A DNA stretch of 64,000 nucleotides from Ereboglobus luteus (GCF_003096195.1 NZ_CP023004.1:349299-413298); one strand, 5' to 3'; shown: positions 1-9,438, numbered from the stretch's first letter. Made by a program: numbers and translations. The notes: generated by a model not told the origin, from the letters alone.

Positions 1-7
1 CACGCAC

Positions 8-1576
8 ATGGGGGAAAAATCCCTGCGCGGCTGGGCTTACGCGCTCCTGCGCGTCATCTCGATCACGATCACCGGCACGCTGGCCACGCGCTCGTTTGCG
101 CGCGCCGCCGCCCTGAGCTTCACCACGCTGCTCAGCCTCGGGCCGCTCATCGCGCTTGCGGTAATGGTCGCCGGCTTTGTGCTCAAGGACCAGGATCCCG
201 ACATGATCGCGAACAAACTCAACGACGCGATCAAGTTCGTCGCGCCGCAGGTCGATCACTACGAGGAAATCCGCCAGCAAAACCGCCGCAATGGGCGCAC
301 CAGAAACTCCGCCGAGCGCCCCGGCACCCAAACACAATCCACCGCCGCATCACCCGCCCCGGCGCCTTCGGAGCCCGCTCCATCCTCCGCCGTCACAGTT
401 GCTGAAAAAACATCCACAGCACCATCCACCCCCGCGCAACCCGACACGGCGCAGCGCAAGGTTCGCCCCGAAATCGTCCGCCTCATCAACAACTTTATCA
501 CCAACGCCCGCTCCGGCACCATCGGCGGCATCAGCGCGATCACTCTGATCACGATTGTGATTTTTCTCTTCGGCGCGATCGAGGATGTGTTCAACGACAT
601 TTGGGGCGTGCGACGAACGCGCTCGTGGCTCACGCGCGTCGTGTTCTATTGGACGATTCTCACGCTTGGCACGATCATCTTTTCGGTCGCCATCACCACG
701 CTCTCGGCGGCGACTTTCGAGAACTTCTTCCGCGAAAAAATCCCCTTTGGTGCGCAGATGATCGCCGCCGCAAATTTTGTCATGCCCGCGGTCATCGCCG
801 TGCTCGCGCTTGGGGCGCTCACTCTTTTTTACCGCTTCATTCCCAACACGCGCGTGTATTGGCGCGCGGCGCTCGCCGGCTCCATCACCATGTCGGTGCT
901 GCTCGTCGGCAACAACCTGATCGCATTCGCGTATTTTCGCCGCATCGAAATCACGCAAAGCCTCTACGGCTCGCTCGGCGTGCTGCCCGTGCTCATGCTC
1001 GGCCTGTATGTGTTTTGGATGATCGTGCTCATCGGCGGGCAGGTGAGCTATGCCGTGCAAAACGTGCATTTCCGCAACAGCCAGATCGCCTGGGGCACGC
1101 TGTCGTTCACCCGGCGCGAACGCCTCACGCTCATCGTGCTGCTCACCATCGCGCGGCGTTTCCAGGCGTGCATGCCACCGTGCACCGTTTCGCAACTCGG
1201 CGACACGATCAAGGCGCCCGCGCAAATCCTGAACGAATGCCTCAACCGCTTGAAGGATCTCGGGCTGATCTCGGCCGTGCCGCCGCCGGCCAAACGCGAG
1301 GCGGCGTCGGATTACCTGTATCAACCGGCGCGGCCGCTCAACCGCATCACGCTCGGCGAGTTCAAGGAGCTCTTTGAGAACATCGGCGAGGATCCCTCGG
1401 GCATGCTGCTCGACAGCATTGATCCCGTGAGCGCGCAGTATCACGCCGCGATCAAGGCGATAAATCGCGAACCGGTTTTCACCAAAACGCTCGAACAGCT
1501 CTTCGCCGATAATCCGATCGACGGCACGCACCCGCCCTTTGCACTCGGAGAAAAACTCAAGCCGGCCCAAGGCTGA
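8..1576 (+). CDS. YihY/BrkB family inner-membrane protein
   Basis: This 522-residue protein has the layout of the YihY/virulence factor BrkB family (old name ribonuclease BN). Six hydrophobic segments are visible: about residues 33-57, 172-195, 212-232, 253-275, 288-310 and 320-345. Residues 88-155 form an insertion rich in Pro, Ala, Thr and Ser between the first and second membrane segments; most family members are shorter here. The last 150 residues are soluble and include a winged-helix-like stretch (about 375-425) with the sequence VSQLGDTIKAP. The molecular function of the family is not settled. The ATG at position 8 is the first start visible, but the window edge is 7 bp upstream, so the true start could lie outside. 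No partner gene is visible. Confidence 0.85.
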   Translation: MGEKSLRGWAYALLRVISITITGTLATRSFARAAALSFTTLLSLGPLIALAVMVAGFVLKDQDPDMIANKLNDAIKFVAPQVDHYEEIRQQNRRNGRTRNSAERPGTQTQSTAASPAPAPSEPAPSSAVTVAEKTSTAPSTPAQPDTAQRKVRPEIVRLINNFITNARSGTIGGISAITLITIVIFLFGAIEDVFNDIWGVRRTRSWLTRVVFYWTILTLGTIIFSVAITTLSAATFENFFREKIPFGAQMIAAANFVMPAVIAVLALGALTLFYRFIPNTRVYWRAALAGSITMSVLLVGNNLIAFAYFRRIEITQSLYGSLGVLPVLMLGLYVFWMIVLIGGQVSYAVQNVHFRNSQIAWGTLSFTRRERLTLIVLLTIARRFQACMPPCTVSQLGDTIKAPAQILNECLNRLKDLGLISAVPPPAKREAASDYLYQPARPLNRITLGEFKELFENIGEDPSGMLLDSIDPVSAQYHAAIKAINREPVFTKTLEQLFADNPIDGTHPPFALGEKLKPAQG

Positions 1577-1623
1577 GCAACTTGAGCCGGAATAAATCGA
1601 CTTGAGTCGATTCAAGTCGATTT
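1562..1623. repeat. Two tandem dyad-symmetric elements after brkB
   Basis: Two inverted repeats lie side by side at and just after the brkB stop. The first pairs 1562-1571 with 1581-1590 (9 of 10 bases). The second is a perfect 12-bp inverted repeat (AAATCGACTTGA at 1594-1605 and its complement at 1612-1623) around a 6-base loop. Both contain the word CTTGA. Neither is followed by a T-run on the plus strand, so a classic intrinsic terminator is not shown. They could end or stabilise the brkB transcript, or form a protein-binding dyad. Confidence 0.5.
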
Positions 1624-1660
1624 ACGCAGAAACGGGACGCGCCGGGACAATCCACCCGCA

Positions 1661-1690
1661 AAAAAAGCGCCGCGTTTAGCGGCGCTTTGA
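1661..1690 (-). terminator. Rho-independent terminator of the phosphofructokinase gene
   Basis: A perfect 10-bp stem (1664-1673 with 1679-1688, AAAGCGCCGC) encloses a 5-base loop. On the minus strand the stem is followed by a run of T (complement of the A-run at 1660-1666). It starts about 40 bp after the stop of the minus-strand phosphofructokinase gene, as expected for its terminator. The A-rich side before the stem might also allow weak termination of plus-strand transcripts. Confidence 0.85.
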
Positions 1691-1725
1691 GAGAGGATTA
1701 AGCATGCGTAGTGTTTACCGCCGAC

Positions 1726-2985
1726 TCAGATTTCGTATGCGGGAAGCGCTTTGTCCACGCGCACTTTTTCGAGTTTCACGAAGGCGGGCAGGCCGTTTTC
1801 GTAGGGAACGACGGTTTCGCCCTGAATGAGCGGTTGCGCGTAGCGGATGAACTGGTTGCTCATGCTCACGCCGTCCTCGTTGATCCACTCGCGGGGGAGT
1901 TTCTTCACGCCGTTGGCAATGTCGCTGAGCGGGGCGAGTCCGGTTTCGCAGCTGTAGTGGTCGGTGTCGCCGCGCAGGAGCGTGACCATTTTGTCGGTCT
2001 CGCCTTCGACGACGGCGGCCTTGACCGCGGCTTGTCCCGCGAGATAGGCCTCGTCGGCATCGGCTTTCGAACCGCCAATGACCGCGGCGCGCTGCGCCAT
2101 GCCGAGCTTGACGGTGCGGCATTTCACGGTCGGGAAGTTTTGTTCGACAAGACCCTTCAGGTAGTCGGCCGCGCCACCGAGCTGGGCATGGCCGAAGGCG
2201 TCGGTTTTGTCATCGGCGGAAACATAGTTGCCGTCCGCGTCGATGAGGCCCTCGCCGACGACGATCATGCAGTATTTTTCACGCTGGAGAACGCGTTGCA
2301 CATCGCCGACGAACTTCTCGGTCGAGAAGGCGACCTCGGGCAAATAGATGAGGTGAGGGGGATCGTTGGGCTGGTCGCGGCGCTTGGCGAGCGCGGCACC
2401 GGCGGCAATCCAGCCCGCGTTGCGGCCCATGACTTCGATGATTTGCACGAGGTCGTGCTGGCCCATGGCCTCGTTGTCGCACGCGACTTGGCGAACGGTG
2501 GAGCAGATGTGCTTGATGACGGAACCGTAGCCGGGGCAGTGGTCGGTGACGGGCAGGTCATTGTCGATGGTCTTGGGAATACCGATCACGCGCAGGTCGT
2601 AGTTTTGCTCCTGGGCGAGTTTGGAGATCTTGTCGGCGGTGTCCTGCGAGTCGTTGCCGCCCGCGTAGAAGAAGTAGCGGATGTTGTGCGCCTTGAACAC
2701 TTCGAGCACGCGCTCGAAGTCCTGTTGTTTCTTGAGCTTGTAACGGCAGGTGCCGAGCGCGGCGCCGGGCGTGTAACGGAGGCCGCGGATGGCCTGCTGC
2801 GATTCAGAGGCGAGATCGATGAAATCCTCATTAAGGATGCCGAGCACGCCGTTGAGCGTGCCATAGATTTCCTCGACGCACTCATGATTGAGCGCTTCGG
2901 AGACGACTCCGGCTACGCTGGCGTTGATAACGGCGGTGGGGCCTCCTGACTGGCCCACCAAGACATTTCCTACGAGTTCGGCCAT
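1726..2985 (-). CDS. pfp: Pyrophosphate-dependent 6-phosphofructokinase
   Basis: This 419-residue enzyme of the phosphofructokinase family phosphorylates fructose 6-phosphate to fructose 1,6-bisphosphate in glycolysis. The N-terminal phosphate loop reads VGQSGGPTAVINAS. Two positions separate the PPi type from the ATP type: GGNDS has Asp where ATP enzymes have Gly, and PKTIDNDLP has Lys where ATP enzymes have Gly. Both point to pyrophosphate as donor, which would make the step reversible. The substrate-site motif MGRNAGWIA follows. The ATG at 2985 was chosen because the family-like sequence MAELVGNVLVGQSGG starts there; the frame is open further upstream, but those 53 residues are unlike the family. 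It is a single gene with its own terminator. Confidence 0.9.
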   Translation of the reverse strand: MAELVGNVLVGQSGGPTAVINASVAGVVSEALNHECVEEIYGTLNGVLGILNEDFIDLASESQQAIRGLRYTPGAALGTCRYKLKKQQDFERVLEVFKAHNIRYFFYAGGNDSQDTADKISKLAQEQNYDLRVIGIPKTIDNDLPVTDHCPGYGSVIKHICSTVRQVACDNEAMGQHDLVQIIEVMGRNAGWIAAGAALAKRRDQPNDPPHLIYLPEVAFSTEKFVGDVQRVLQREKYCMIVVGEGLIDADGNYVSADDKTDAFGHAQLGGAADYLKGLVEQNFPTVKCRTVKLGMAQRAAVIGGSKADADEAYLAGQAAVKAAVVEGETDKMVTLLRGDTDHYSCETGLAPLSDIANGVKKLPREWINEDGVSMSNQFIRYAQPLIQGETVVPYENGLPAFVKLEKVRVDKALPAYEI

Positions 2986-3362
2986 GGTATTATGCGATGT
3001 GATTTGATTGTTTTGAGTTCTGGTAAAATTGTGTGAGGGATAAAAGAAGCGACTGCGGTCACTGGCTGGCAAATCAATTCTATGGGGCTCGCAAAAGAAC
3101 CTGCCGTTTCGGGATGGGCGGGTATGCCGGCTGAGTGGAAACAAAAAAAGAACGGTTGCGGCGAAACTGCCCCGCTAAAAATTTGAAACACGGTCATCAA
3201 TGATGCGAATGGCGCACGCTCAAAAGCCAGACATCCGCCGAATTGAAAGATGCATTCGCCTTCCACGAGGCGTTCATGCAATCAGACGACATGCGCGGCA
3301 CGGCATGGCGAGACACGTAGCCTTTGCGCCGACTGGTGTAAACGGGTCCCCCTGTTTTCCGC
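2986..3362. other. Intergenic region upstream of phosphofructokinase
   Basis: These 377 bases lie between the start of phosphofructokinase and the stop of the next minus-strand gene. I see no convincing gene, hairpin terminator or repeat. The part next to the start (minus strand) is AT-rich and contains CATAAT directly upstream of the ATG, which may belong to a promoter, but no matching -35 hexamer stands out. Confidence 0.4.
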
Positions 3363-4400
3363 TCACTTGTCCACATTGATCACGCGATCGGGCGTGATGC
3401 GTGTGGAGCCGACGCCAAGTGTTTCGGCGAAACCTAGCGTGTGGATGTCCTCGGATATCGCGCGGAAGCCGTTGCGTTCGCGCCAGCGGTTGATGCGCTC
3501 CAAAACCATCGAGTCGAGCGCCACCGGGTCGCTGCTCAACCAAAGCACCGGCTCCGACACCGTGTAGAGCGAGTTGAAATACGGCCCGCCAATGTATTGG
3601 TAGTGCTCCAGGCTCGCAATCGTGAGCGCCCACGTCTGGCGGAGCTCGGGGATCGCGCTCATCTCAGCAACCGCAGCGGGCGCGTTGGCCGGACTGCGGA
3701 AAAAGCGCGCCGTGTTGCTCGCGTTCCAAAGCGTCGCGTTTACCAGCGAGCCGTTGATGCCGAGAATCTGATGGTCGGTGAACACCGGCAGGTTTATCCA
3801 AAAATCCGCGTCGAGAAACAGCGGCGTGGCAAGGAAGCTCTTGCGGTCCTGCTCCCTGGTCGTGTTCGGATTTTGGTCCTCCACGCTTTTCTCCGCAAAA
3901 ATCGAATCGAAACGCGATGGCAGCGGGCTGTCGTAAAACCAAACCGGATCGTAATACCGGCCGGACTCCAGCACGTAAACCGGGTGCCCCTTGAACGGAT
4001 AATCACCCTGCGCGTATGCCGGCAGGTATCCGGTCATGCGCAGGCGCAACTGGTTCAACCCGACGATGAAAATATTTTCCGTTTCAAATCCGCGCCTTTC
4101 CATTGCGGCAATAACCGCCTTCACCAGCGCGATGGGCGTCGCCATGCCCGGGCCCGAATCCGTGTAAATTTTGAGGCCCACTTTTTTCTTCGGCCCCGGC
4201 GCGAGTTTGCGTCCGGTGCTTTCCTCATACTTCGAGAGCATGAGCTCGACCTTGGCGTCGTAGGCGCCCGCGTCGAACTTGGGCAGCGTCGCCTCCCACA
4301 CGGGAGTCAACCCGGACGGCGCCGGCGCGTCAGCCGCGCGCGCAAACGCCGCCGCGGCCAGTGTCATTGTGGAAAACAGGATCGCTCTTAAAAATCGCAT
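3363..4400 (-). CDS. Exported DUF362-like protein
   Basis: This 345-residue protein begins with a signal peptide (about residues 1-23, ending ARAADA). The body resembles DUF362 proteins: an early KKVGLKIYTDSGPGM stretch, a central region on a bound or lost cofactor site, and near the C-terminus LSSDPVALDSMVLERI, which matches the family's DPVALD motif. No Cys-rich ferredoxin segment is present, unlike some relatives. The function of DUF362 is not established. It is the last gene of a minus-strand set with the DUF6599-like gene (171 bp upstream) and the Fe-S aldo/keto reductase, so the three may serve one envelope redox process; that is inference. Confidence 0.55.
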   Translation of the reverse strand: MRFLRAILFSTMTLAAAAFARAADAPAPSGLTPVWEATLPKFDAGAYDAKVELMLSKYEESTGRKLAPGPKKKVGLKIYTDSGPGMATPIALVKAVIAAMERRGFETENIFIVGLNQLRLRMTGYLPAYAQGDYPFKGHPVYVLESGRYYDPVWFYDSPLPSRFDSIFAEKSVEDQNPNTTREQDRKSFLATPLFLDADFWINLPVFTDHQILGINGSLVNATLWNASNTARFFRSPANAPAAVAEMSAIPELRQTWALTIASLEHYQYIGGPYFNSLYTVSEPVLWLSSDPVALDSMVLERINRWRERNGFRAISEDIHTLGFAETLGVGSTRITPDRVINVDK

Positions 4401-4571
4401 GAGAAAAGATAAGTCGCCTACCGGGAGGAAAAGTTTCGTGAATCAATGCTTAATGCCAGAATGCATTTTGGGTTAAAAGGGAAATCGTATGCGCCGGCGC
4501 GCACGGTTTTGCGGAGGCGCGCGGACGCAGTTTTTCGCATGCGTGGGCGCGCGCTGGACGCCCCCCCTACC

Positions 4572-5444
4572 CTACTTCACGGCATCCGCAAGCTGCCTCA
4601 AAAGCGCGCTCGCATCGATGTCGGCGCCGCTGTCGTTGGTGATGCCGAAGAGGTATTGACCGCGCCAGAGCATCGGGATGTCGCCGTTGAAACGGTCTGG
4701 CGTCACAAACGCGCCTTCTTGGGGCGTGGATTTTTGCCTGTTAAATTTTGCGTAGTCGCCGAGCAGTTTTTCAATCCCCGCCTTCGTTTTTCCGTCGATG
4801 ACAAACATGTTATATTCTTTTCCGCCCTTGTCATAGGTGGCGCGCCATGCGGGAAGCATGAATTTGTGGCCGAGAAAACTGTCAACGATGTAGGTCTCGG
4901 AAAGCGCCCGTTTGTTCTCCCGCGGAAACGCCTTCAATATTGCGGGAAGCGCGGCGGCGGGGTCGATTTTTGGGGCAAGCGTGCGCGCGATTTTTTCCAT
5001 CATGGCCGCGGTCTCCGGGTTGTCGTCGGAGGTCGTCACTTTCACATACATGCTGCCGGATAAAAAATAGACCAGGCCGGCGGCACGATATCCCTCGGCG
5101 CCGATTTGGAGAAATGTTGGCCCCGGCGAGCGCTCGGCGGAATAAATGGCAAAGGCGTCGAACGGCGTGGCGTGGCGATACATTTGCAGCGTCACGTATT
5201 TTTCAGTGCCGTTTTTTGTGTAATCGACGGAGGTCATCTCGGCAAAATTGCACTTTAGATATCCCTCGGCCGCGCCGTTGATGCGGTCGAAAAGATTGTC
5301 GCCGGTGAAAACCTCAACTTCCTGGGAAAGCGTCCAGCCGTCGATTTTCGGCAGCATGGCGACGAGCTCTTTCGGGGTTTGGGCGAATGCGAGCGTTGCG
5401 AAAACGACAGGGAAAACAAATGATGCGAGGATGTTTTTTTTCAT
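4572..5444 (-). CDS. Exported DUF6599-like protein
   Basis: The protein has 290 residues when started at the ATG at 5444, which gives the signal peptide MKKNILASFVFPVVFATLAFA. The frame is open upstream, but the extra 47 residues look non-coding and would hide the signal. The mature part (LPKIDGWTLSQEVEVFTGDN, DRINGAAEGYLKCNFAEM, and a later YFLSGSMYVKV) resembles the DUF6599 family, whose members are exported and uncharacterised. There are no catalytic motifs I can name. It lies 79 bp downstream of the aldo/keto reductase on the same strand and is likely cotranscribed with it. Confidence 0.6.
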   Translation of the reverse strand: MKKNILASFVFPVVFATLAFAQTPKELVAMLPKIDGWTLSQEVEVFTGDNLFDRINGAAEGYLKCNFAEMTSVDYTKNGTEKYVTLQMYRHATPFDAFAIYSAERSPGPTFLQIGAEGYRAAGLVYFLSGSMYVKVTTSDDNPETAAMMEKIARTLAPKIDPAAALPAILKAFPRENKRALSETYIVDSFLGHKFMLPAWRATYDKGGKEYNMFVIDGKTKAGIEKLLGDYAKFNRQKSTPQEGAFVTPDRFNGDIPMLWRGQYLFGITNDSGADIDASALLRQLADAVK

Positions 5445-5523
5445 GGCGTGAGGATGTCCCATGCGACCGATGAACCCGATGGGACTGGCAGGACGGGTGG
5501 ACTCAGTGTTCTCCGCGATTTGA

Positions 5524-6696
5524 TTATACCAAAAACTCGTCGGGCACGTTGCGAATGCGGGAGATGTCGCGGATTTTGTCGGCAACGAGGAACCCGGAGC
5601 GGCAGTTCACGGTGCAGGTTTCACAATCGCCGCAGGGATTGTCGGGCAGGCTGAGCTCGGTGATGGTTTCCTTGGCGAGGCCGGGCTGGCGATAACCGTG
5701 CGCATACATGTAGGCGCGCATGAGGTCGGGGATCGGCAGATTTTGAGGGCACTGGCCGTCGCATCCGTGGCATTGCGTGCAGTAGAGCGAGGCGACTTTT
5801 TTGCCGCCGTCGATGAACGCTTTTTCCTCGGGCGTGTAGGCGAGGCTGGCGGCGGACTCGAGGCACACGTCGAGCTCGTCGAAGTTTGTGTAGCCGGGAA
5901 TCGCCGTGGTCACGTTTTTGTCCTGCAACGCCCACTTGAGCGCGGCGGACACGTTTATGTCTTTTGCGCCGGCCATTGTTTTCATCGCGACGACGCCGAT
6001 GCCGGCGGCGGCGGCGCGGGCGATGGCGGATTTTATATCGAGGCTTTGCTGTTTCTTAAAATTATACGCCGTGAGCACGACCTCGTAAAATTTGCTTTTG
6101 ATAACGGCGTCGATGACCTCGGGCTCCTTGTCGTGCGTGGAGACGCCGCAGTGCTTGATGCGCCCCTGTTTTTTCAGGGCTTGCATGACTTTGTGGATCG
6201 GTTCGTGAAGCACGGCCTTCTCGGAGTTGACACCGTGGAGATACAGGATGTCCACGTATTCAAGCCCGAGGCGCTCCATGCTCGTGTTGAACTTTTCCAT
6301 GAAAATCTCCGGGGCGTTGTCGTTGAAGATTTCCCGGCGGACATTGATTTTCGTGGCAACGACAAACCGGTCGCGCGGCACGTCCTTGAGCACCTTGCCA
6401 AGCATGGTTTCGTTGTTGCCCCGCTGGTAACCGTGCGCCGTGTCGAAATGCACAACACCGTTGCGCAGGGCCGCCCTGACGAGGTTGGGATTGTCGGCTC
6501 TCATCACGCCCATGCTGAGGATGGGGAGCTTGATGCCGGTTTTGCCGAGGGGGCGAACCTCGAATTTCGGCGACTGCGGCGCGGCGGGTTTTTCACCGGT
6601 GGAAGATTGCGCGCGCAGTGCGGATGACAGAATCAGGCCCGCGCCTCCGGTTGCGGCATGACTGAGAAAACGACGGCGGTTTATGTTTTTTTTCAT
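5524..6696 (-). CDS. Tat-exported aldo/keto reductase with C-terminal 4Fe-4S ligand motifs
   Basis: This 390-residue protein starts with a twin-arginine signal ([13 protein letters not shown], residues 6-18), so it is probably folded with its cofactor and exported. Residues 45-290 form an aldo/keto reductase barrel with the usual tetrad: Asp and Tyr in FDTAHGY, Lys in VATKIN and His in LYLHGVN. The C-terminal 90 residues carry two ferredoxin-type cysteine sets, [12 protein letters not shown] and [11 protein letters not shown], each C-x2-C-x2-C-x3-C. NAD(P)H-linked chemistry outside the cytoplasm would be unusual, so electrons may enter through the clusters instead. Its start is 174 bp from the citrate synthase start, divergently. 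It leads the set with the DUF6599- and DUF362-like genes. Confidence 0.85.
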   Translation of the reverse strand: MKKNINRRRFLSHAATGGAGLILSSALRAQSSTGEKPAAPQSPKFEVRPLGKTGIKLPILSMGVMRADNPNLVRAALRNGVVHFDTAHGYQRGNNETMLGKVLKDVPRDRFVVATKINVRREIFNDNAPEIFMEKFNTSMERLGLEYVDILYLHGVNSEKAVLHEPIHKVMQALKKQGRIKHCGVSTHDKEPEVIDAVIKSKFYEVVLTAYNFKKQQSLDIKSAIARAAAAGIGVVAMKTMAGAKDINVSAALKWALQDKNVTTAIPGYTNFDELDVCLESAASLAYTPEEKAFIDGGKKVASLYCTQCHGCDGQCPQNLPIPDLMRAYMYAHGYRQPGLAKETITELSLPDNPCGDCETCTVNCRSGFLVADKIRDISRIRNVPDEFLV

Positions 6697-6870
6697 AATA
6701 CTTATGAACGAGGGGGATTTTGTTGGAGTTGTTTTTTACCCGGCGACGGATTTGGGCCCGTGCCCGCGGAACCGCTGGTCAAATTTTCGCCTATGGTGAA
6801 AAGAATATTTGCACAAAAAACGCAACTTTTCTTTGCATGCCGCGCAATCCAGCCTGCATTATCCAACACC

Positions 6871-8187
6871 ATGTCCTCCGACGCCCTCCTCAAATTCAAT
6901 AACAAGGAACTCACACTGCCGGTCATCACGGGAACCGAAGGCGAAATCGCCATCGATATGAGCCGCTTGCGAGCGGACACCGGCGCGATCACTTTCGACG
7001 AAGGCTACGCCAACACCGGCTCGTGCAAAAGCGAGGTCACTTTTATCGACGGCGAAAAGGGCATCCTGCGCTACCGCGGCTACCCGATCGAGCAGCTCGC
7101 CGAAAAATCCAACTTCGTGGAAACCGCCTATCTCATAATGAACGGCGAGCTGCCCAAGCCCCACCAGCGCGCCAGGTTCGGGCGACTCCTCTCGGACAAC
7201 GCCGCGCTGCGCGAGGGCATGGTGCGCTTCATCCAGAATTTCCCGCGCGACGCGCATCCGATGGCCGTGCTCTCCGCAAGCCTCAACGCCCTCGGCGCCT
7301 ACTACCCGCACCTCGCCAGCAACAACCACCAGCAGGACCTCGAGCACTTCGACGAGGCCGCCGCCGTCGCCATCTCCAAGGTGCGCACCATCGCCGCGCA
7401 CACCTACCGTGTGAACATGGGCAAGCCCTTCAATTATCCGCGCCCGAACTTCGGCTACTGCGAAAACTTCCTCCACATGTTGTTCACCGACCCCTACAAC
7501 GAATACATCGCGAAGGAGGAAGTCGCGCGCGCCCTCAACCTCTTCCTGCTCCTGCACGCTGACCACGAGCAAAACTGCTCCACCTCGACCGTGAAGATGG
7601 TCGCCTCCGCCGGCGCGAACCTCTTCGCCTCCATCGCCTCCGGCGTGTGCGCCCTCTGGGGTCCGCTCCACGGCGGCGCCAACGCGGCCGTGATCGAAAT
7701 GCTCCAGCACATCCACGACGCCGGCGACGACGGCACAAAATTCATCGCCGCGGCAAAGGCGGGCAAGGGACAGCGGCTGATGGGCTTCGGCCACCGCGTG
7801 TATCGCAACTACGACCCGCGCGCAAAAATCATCAAGCAGAGCTTCCACGACGCGCTCGCGAGTCTCGGCATCAAGAACGACCCGCTGCTCAACATCGCCA
7901 TGAAGCTCGAGGAGGCCGCGCTCAACGACGAGTATTTCATATCGCGCAAGCTCTACCCGAACGTCGATTTTTACTCGGGCCTGATCATGCGCGCCATCGG
8001 CCTCCCGACCGACATGTTCACCGTGATGTTCGCCATCGGGCGCATGCCGGGCTGGATCGCGCAATGGCGCGAAATCGCGGCGAATCCGAAAGGCAGAATC
8101 TACCGCCCGCGTCAAATCTACACCGGCCACACGCTCCGCAACTACGTGCCCATGCGCGAACGCATCGAAGCCGCGAAGCGCGCGTAA
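6871..8187 (+). CDS. gltA: Citrate synthase
   Basis: This 438-residue type II citrate synthase condenses acetyl-CoA and oxaloacetate in the TCA cycle. Signature segments are [27 protein letters not shown] (catalytic His) and [15 protein letters not shown] (catalytic His), followed by YPNVDFYSG with the catalytic Asp. The length is normal for the bacterial hexameric type. The frame is open upstream to 6658, but the ATG at 6871 ([18 protein letters not shown]) matches the usual N-terminus; the extra 71 residues overlap the 5' end of the divergent reductase gene and are unlike the family. No Shine-Dalgarno sequence precedes the ATG (ATCCAACACC). Confidence 0.95.
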   Translation: MSSDALLKFNNKELTLPVITGTEGEIAIDMSRLRADTGAITFDEGYANTGSCKSEVTFIDGEKGILRYRGYPIEQLAEKSNFVETAYLIMNGELPKPHQRARFGRLLSDNAALREGMVRFIQNFPRDAHPMAVLSASLNALGAYYPHLASNNHQQDLEHFDEAAAVAISKVRTIAAHTYRVNMGKPFNYPRPNFGYCENFLHMLFTDPYNEYIAKEEVARALNLFLLLHADHEQNCSTSTVKMVASAGANLFASIASGVCALWGPLHGGANAAVIEMLQHIHDAGDDGTKFIAAAKAGKGQRLMGFGHRVYRNYDPRAKIIKQSFHDALASLGIKNDPLLNIAMKLEEAALNDEYFISRKLYPNVDFYSGLIMRAIGLPTDMFTVMFAIGRMPGWIAQWREIAANPKGRIYRPRQIYTGHTLRNYVPMRERIEAAKRA

Positions 8188-8213
8188 CGCGGACGCGGCC
8201 GGTTCGTTTTCGG

Positions 8214-8795
8214 CTACTTCACCAGCTTCACCTTCGCCTGGGTTTTCACCCGCTCAAACTCCAGAAAGAAGCTGCCCAGCACGCCCGGCTTCACGCGCAC
8301 CTTTTTCACGCGCGGATCGGGGCCGCACGAATACGAGCCGGAAACCACCTTCCAGCGCTGTCCGTTTGAAAGCGTGAAAACCGTGCCCTTCTCGAACCCC
8401 GCAAACGTGCCCGCCAGCTCAAGCTCCATCGTGTTGTATTCGATCTCGGTGCCGGGATCGACCTTCACCTTTTGTCGGTTCGGTTTGGGCGGGGATTTTG
8501 GTTTTGCAGTTGCCGCGTCCGTCGCGGCCACCGCCACTGGTTCATCCCCGATGGGTTTGGCCGCCGCTTGCGTTTCAGCGTTCGCAACACACGCCCCCGC
8601 GGCATGCGCCTTCACAAGCGCGTCGAGATGCGCCCGCTCGGCGGCGGACAATTTCGCCAAACCCGCCGCGTCGTAGTCGGCCTTTTTGAGCCCGTCCGAG
8701 AATCCCGCGCCCGCGCAAACTACAGGGGCGAAAAAGAACCCCGACGCGCAAGCGGCCAGCGCCACCGTCAACCGAAAAGACCAAATGGAAGTCAT
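8214..8795 (-). CDS. Small exported protein of unknown function
   Basis: The protein has 193 residues from the ATG at 8795, with the signal-like start MTSIWSFRLTVALAACASG. The middle is Ala/Pro/Lys-rich and probably disordered. The C-terminal 85 residues form a compact region (EIEYNTMELELAGTFAGFEK, TVFTLSNGQRWKV, then LGSFFLEFERVKTQAKVKLV) that looks like a small beta-rich domain. I do not recognise a function. An ATG at 8807 is an alternative start. The gene is convergent with citrate synthase (26 bp apart) and divergent from the PTS IIA gene. Confidence 0.6.
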   Translation of the reverse strand: MTSIWSFRLTVALAACASGFFFAPVVCAGAGFSDGLKKADYDAAGLAKLSAAERAHLDALVKAHAAGACVANAETQAAAKPIGDEPVAVAATDAATAKPKSPPKPNRQKVKVDPGTEIEYNTMELELAGTFAGFEKGTVFTLSNGQRWKVVSGSYSCGPDPRVKKVRVKPGVLGSFFLEFERVKTQAKVKLVK

Positions 8796-8937
8796 GCCCC
8801 GAGTCATGCGCGGCCTTTGCGCCGGCTGCAATTTTATTTGCTTCCTCAAAAAATCGTTTTGCGGCGATTCCTCCCTTGCAAACTCGCGCGCGCGGGCTCT
8901 CTCTGTTTCTTTGCTTAACCATCAACCGACATCAGCA

Positions 8938-9420
8938 ATGATTGGCCGTCTATCACAACTCCTGGACCCTTCCCGCATCACGCTCTCCATCAAGAGCGCG
9001 CGGAGAACCGCCGCGATCAACGAAGTTGCGCGGCTCCTCGACGGCCACCCAAATGTCACTAATTTTCAAGGTTTCTACAACGAACTGCTCGCGCGCGAAC
9101 GCCTCGACACCACCTGCCTCGGCAACGAAATCGCGATCCCGCACGCCCGCACCGAGCATGTGCAAAAAATCGTGCTCGCCGTCGGCCGCAGCGACAAGGG
9201 TGTCGTGTTCGAAAACTGCAACCAGATCGTGAAACTCATGTTCGTGCTCGGCACCCCGAAGACAAACCCCGGCACCTATCTCGCCATCGTCAGCGCGCTC
9301 TGCCGCTTGCTCAAGGAACCCGAAAACCGCGAGGTCTTCATGAGCGCGTCAACCCCCCAGGAGTTCATTCAGGCCGTTGTCGCCGCAGAGGAAAAACTCT
9401 TCGGCGTTGATGCCAAATAA
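8938..9420 (+). CDS. PTS EIIA (PtsN-like) domain protein
   Basis: This 160-residue stand-alone EIIA domain is of the fructose/nitrogen (PF00359) type. The phosphorylatable His lies in EIAIPHARTEHV, and KLMFVLGTPKTNPGTYL is the usual second core strand. Such lone IIA proteins usually act in regulation (PtsN) rather than sugar import; no EIIB, EIIC, HPr or EI is visible. The ATG at 8938 was preferred over an upstream start at 8686 because family similarity begins at MIGRLSQLLDPSRI. The next gene, meaB, starts 18 bp downstream, so the two may be cotranscribed. Confidence 0.8.
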   Translation: MIGRLSQLLDPSRITLSIKSARRTAAINEVARLLDGHPNVTNFQGFYNELLARERLDTTCLGNEIAIPHARTEHVQKIVLAVGRSDKGVVFENCNQIVKLMFVLGTPKTNPGTYLAIVSALCRLLKEPENREVFMSASTPQEFIQAVVAAEEKLFGVDAK

Positions 9421-9438
9421 CCGTTTTCCCTTCGCGCC

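Noticed and set aside
1711-2949. A 412-codon plus-strand frame opposite phosphofructokinase
   Set aside because: It mirrors a conserved enzyme gene codon by codon and has Val/Gly/Asp-rich composition with no family resemblance; similar shadows oppose citrate synthase, meaB and transketolase.
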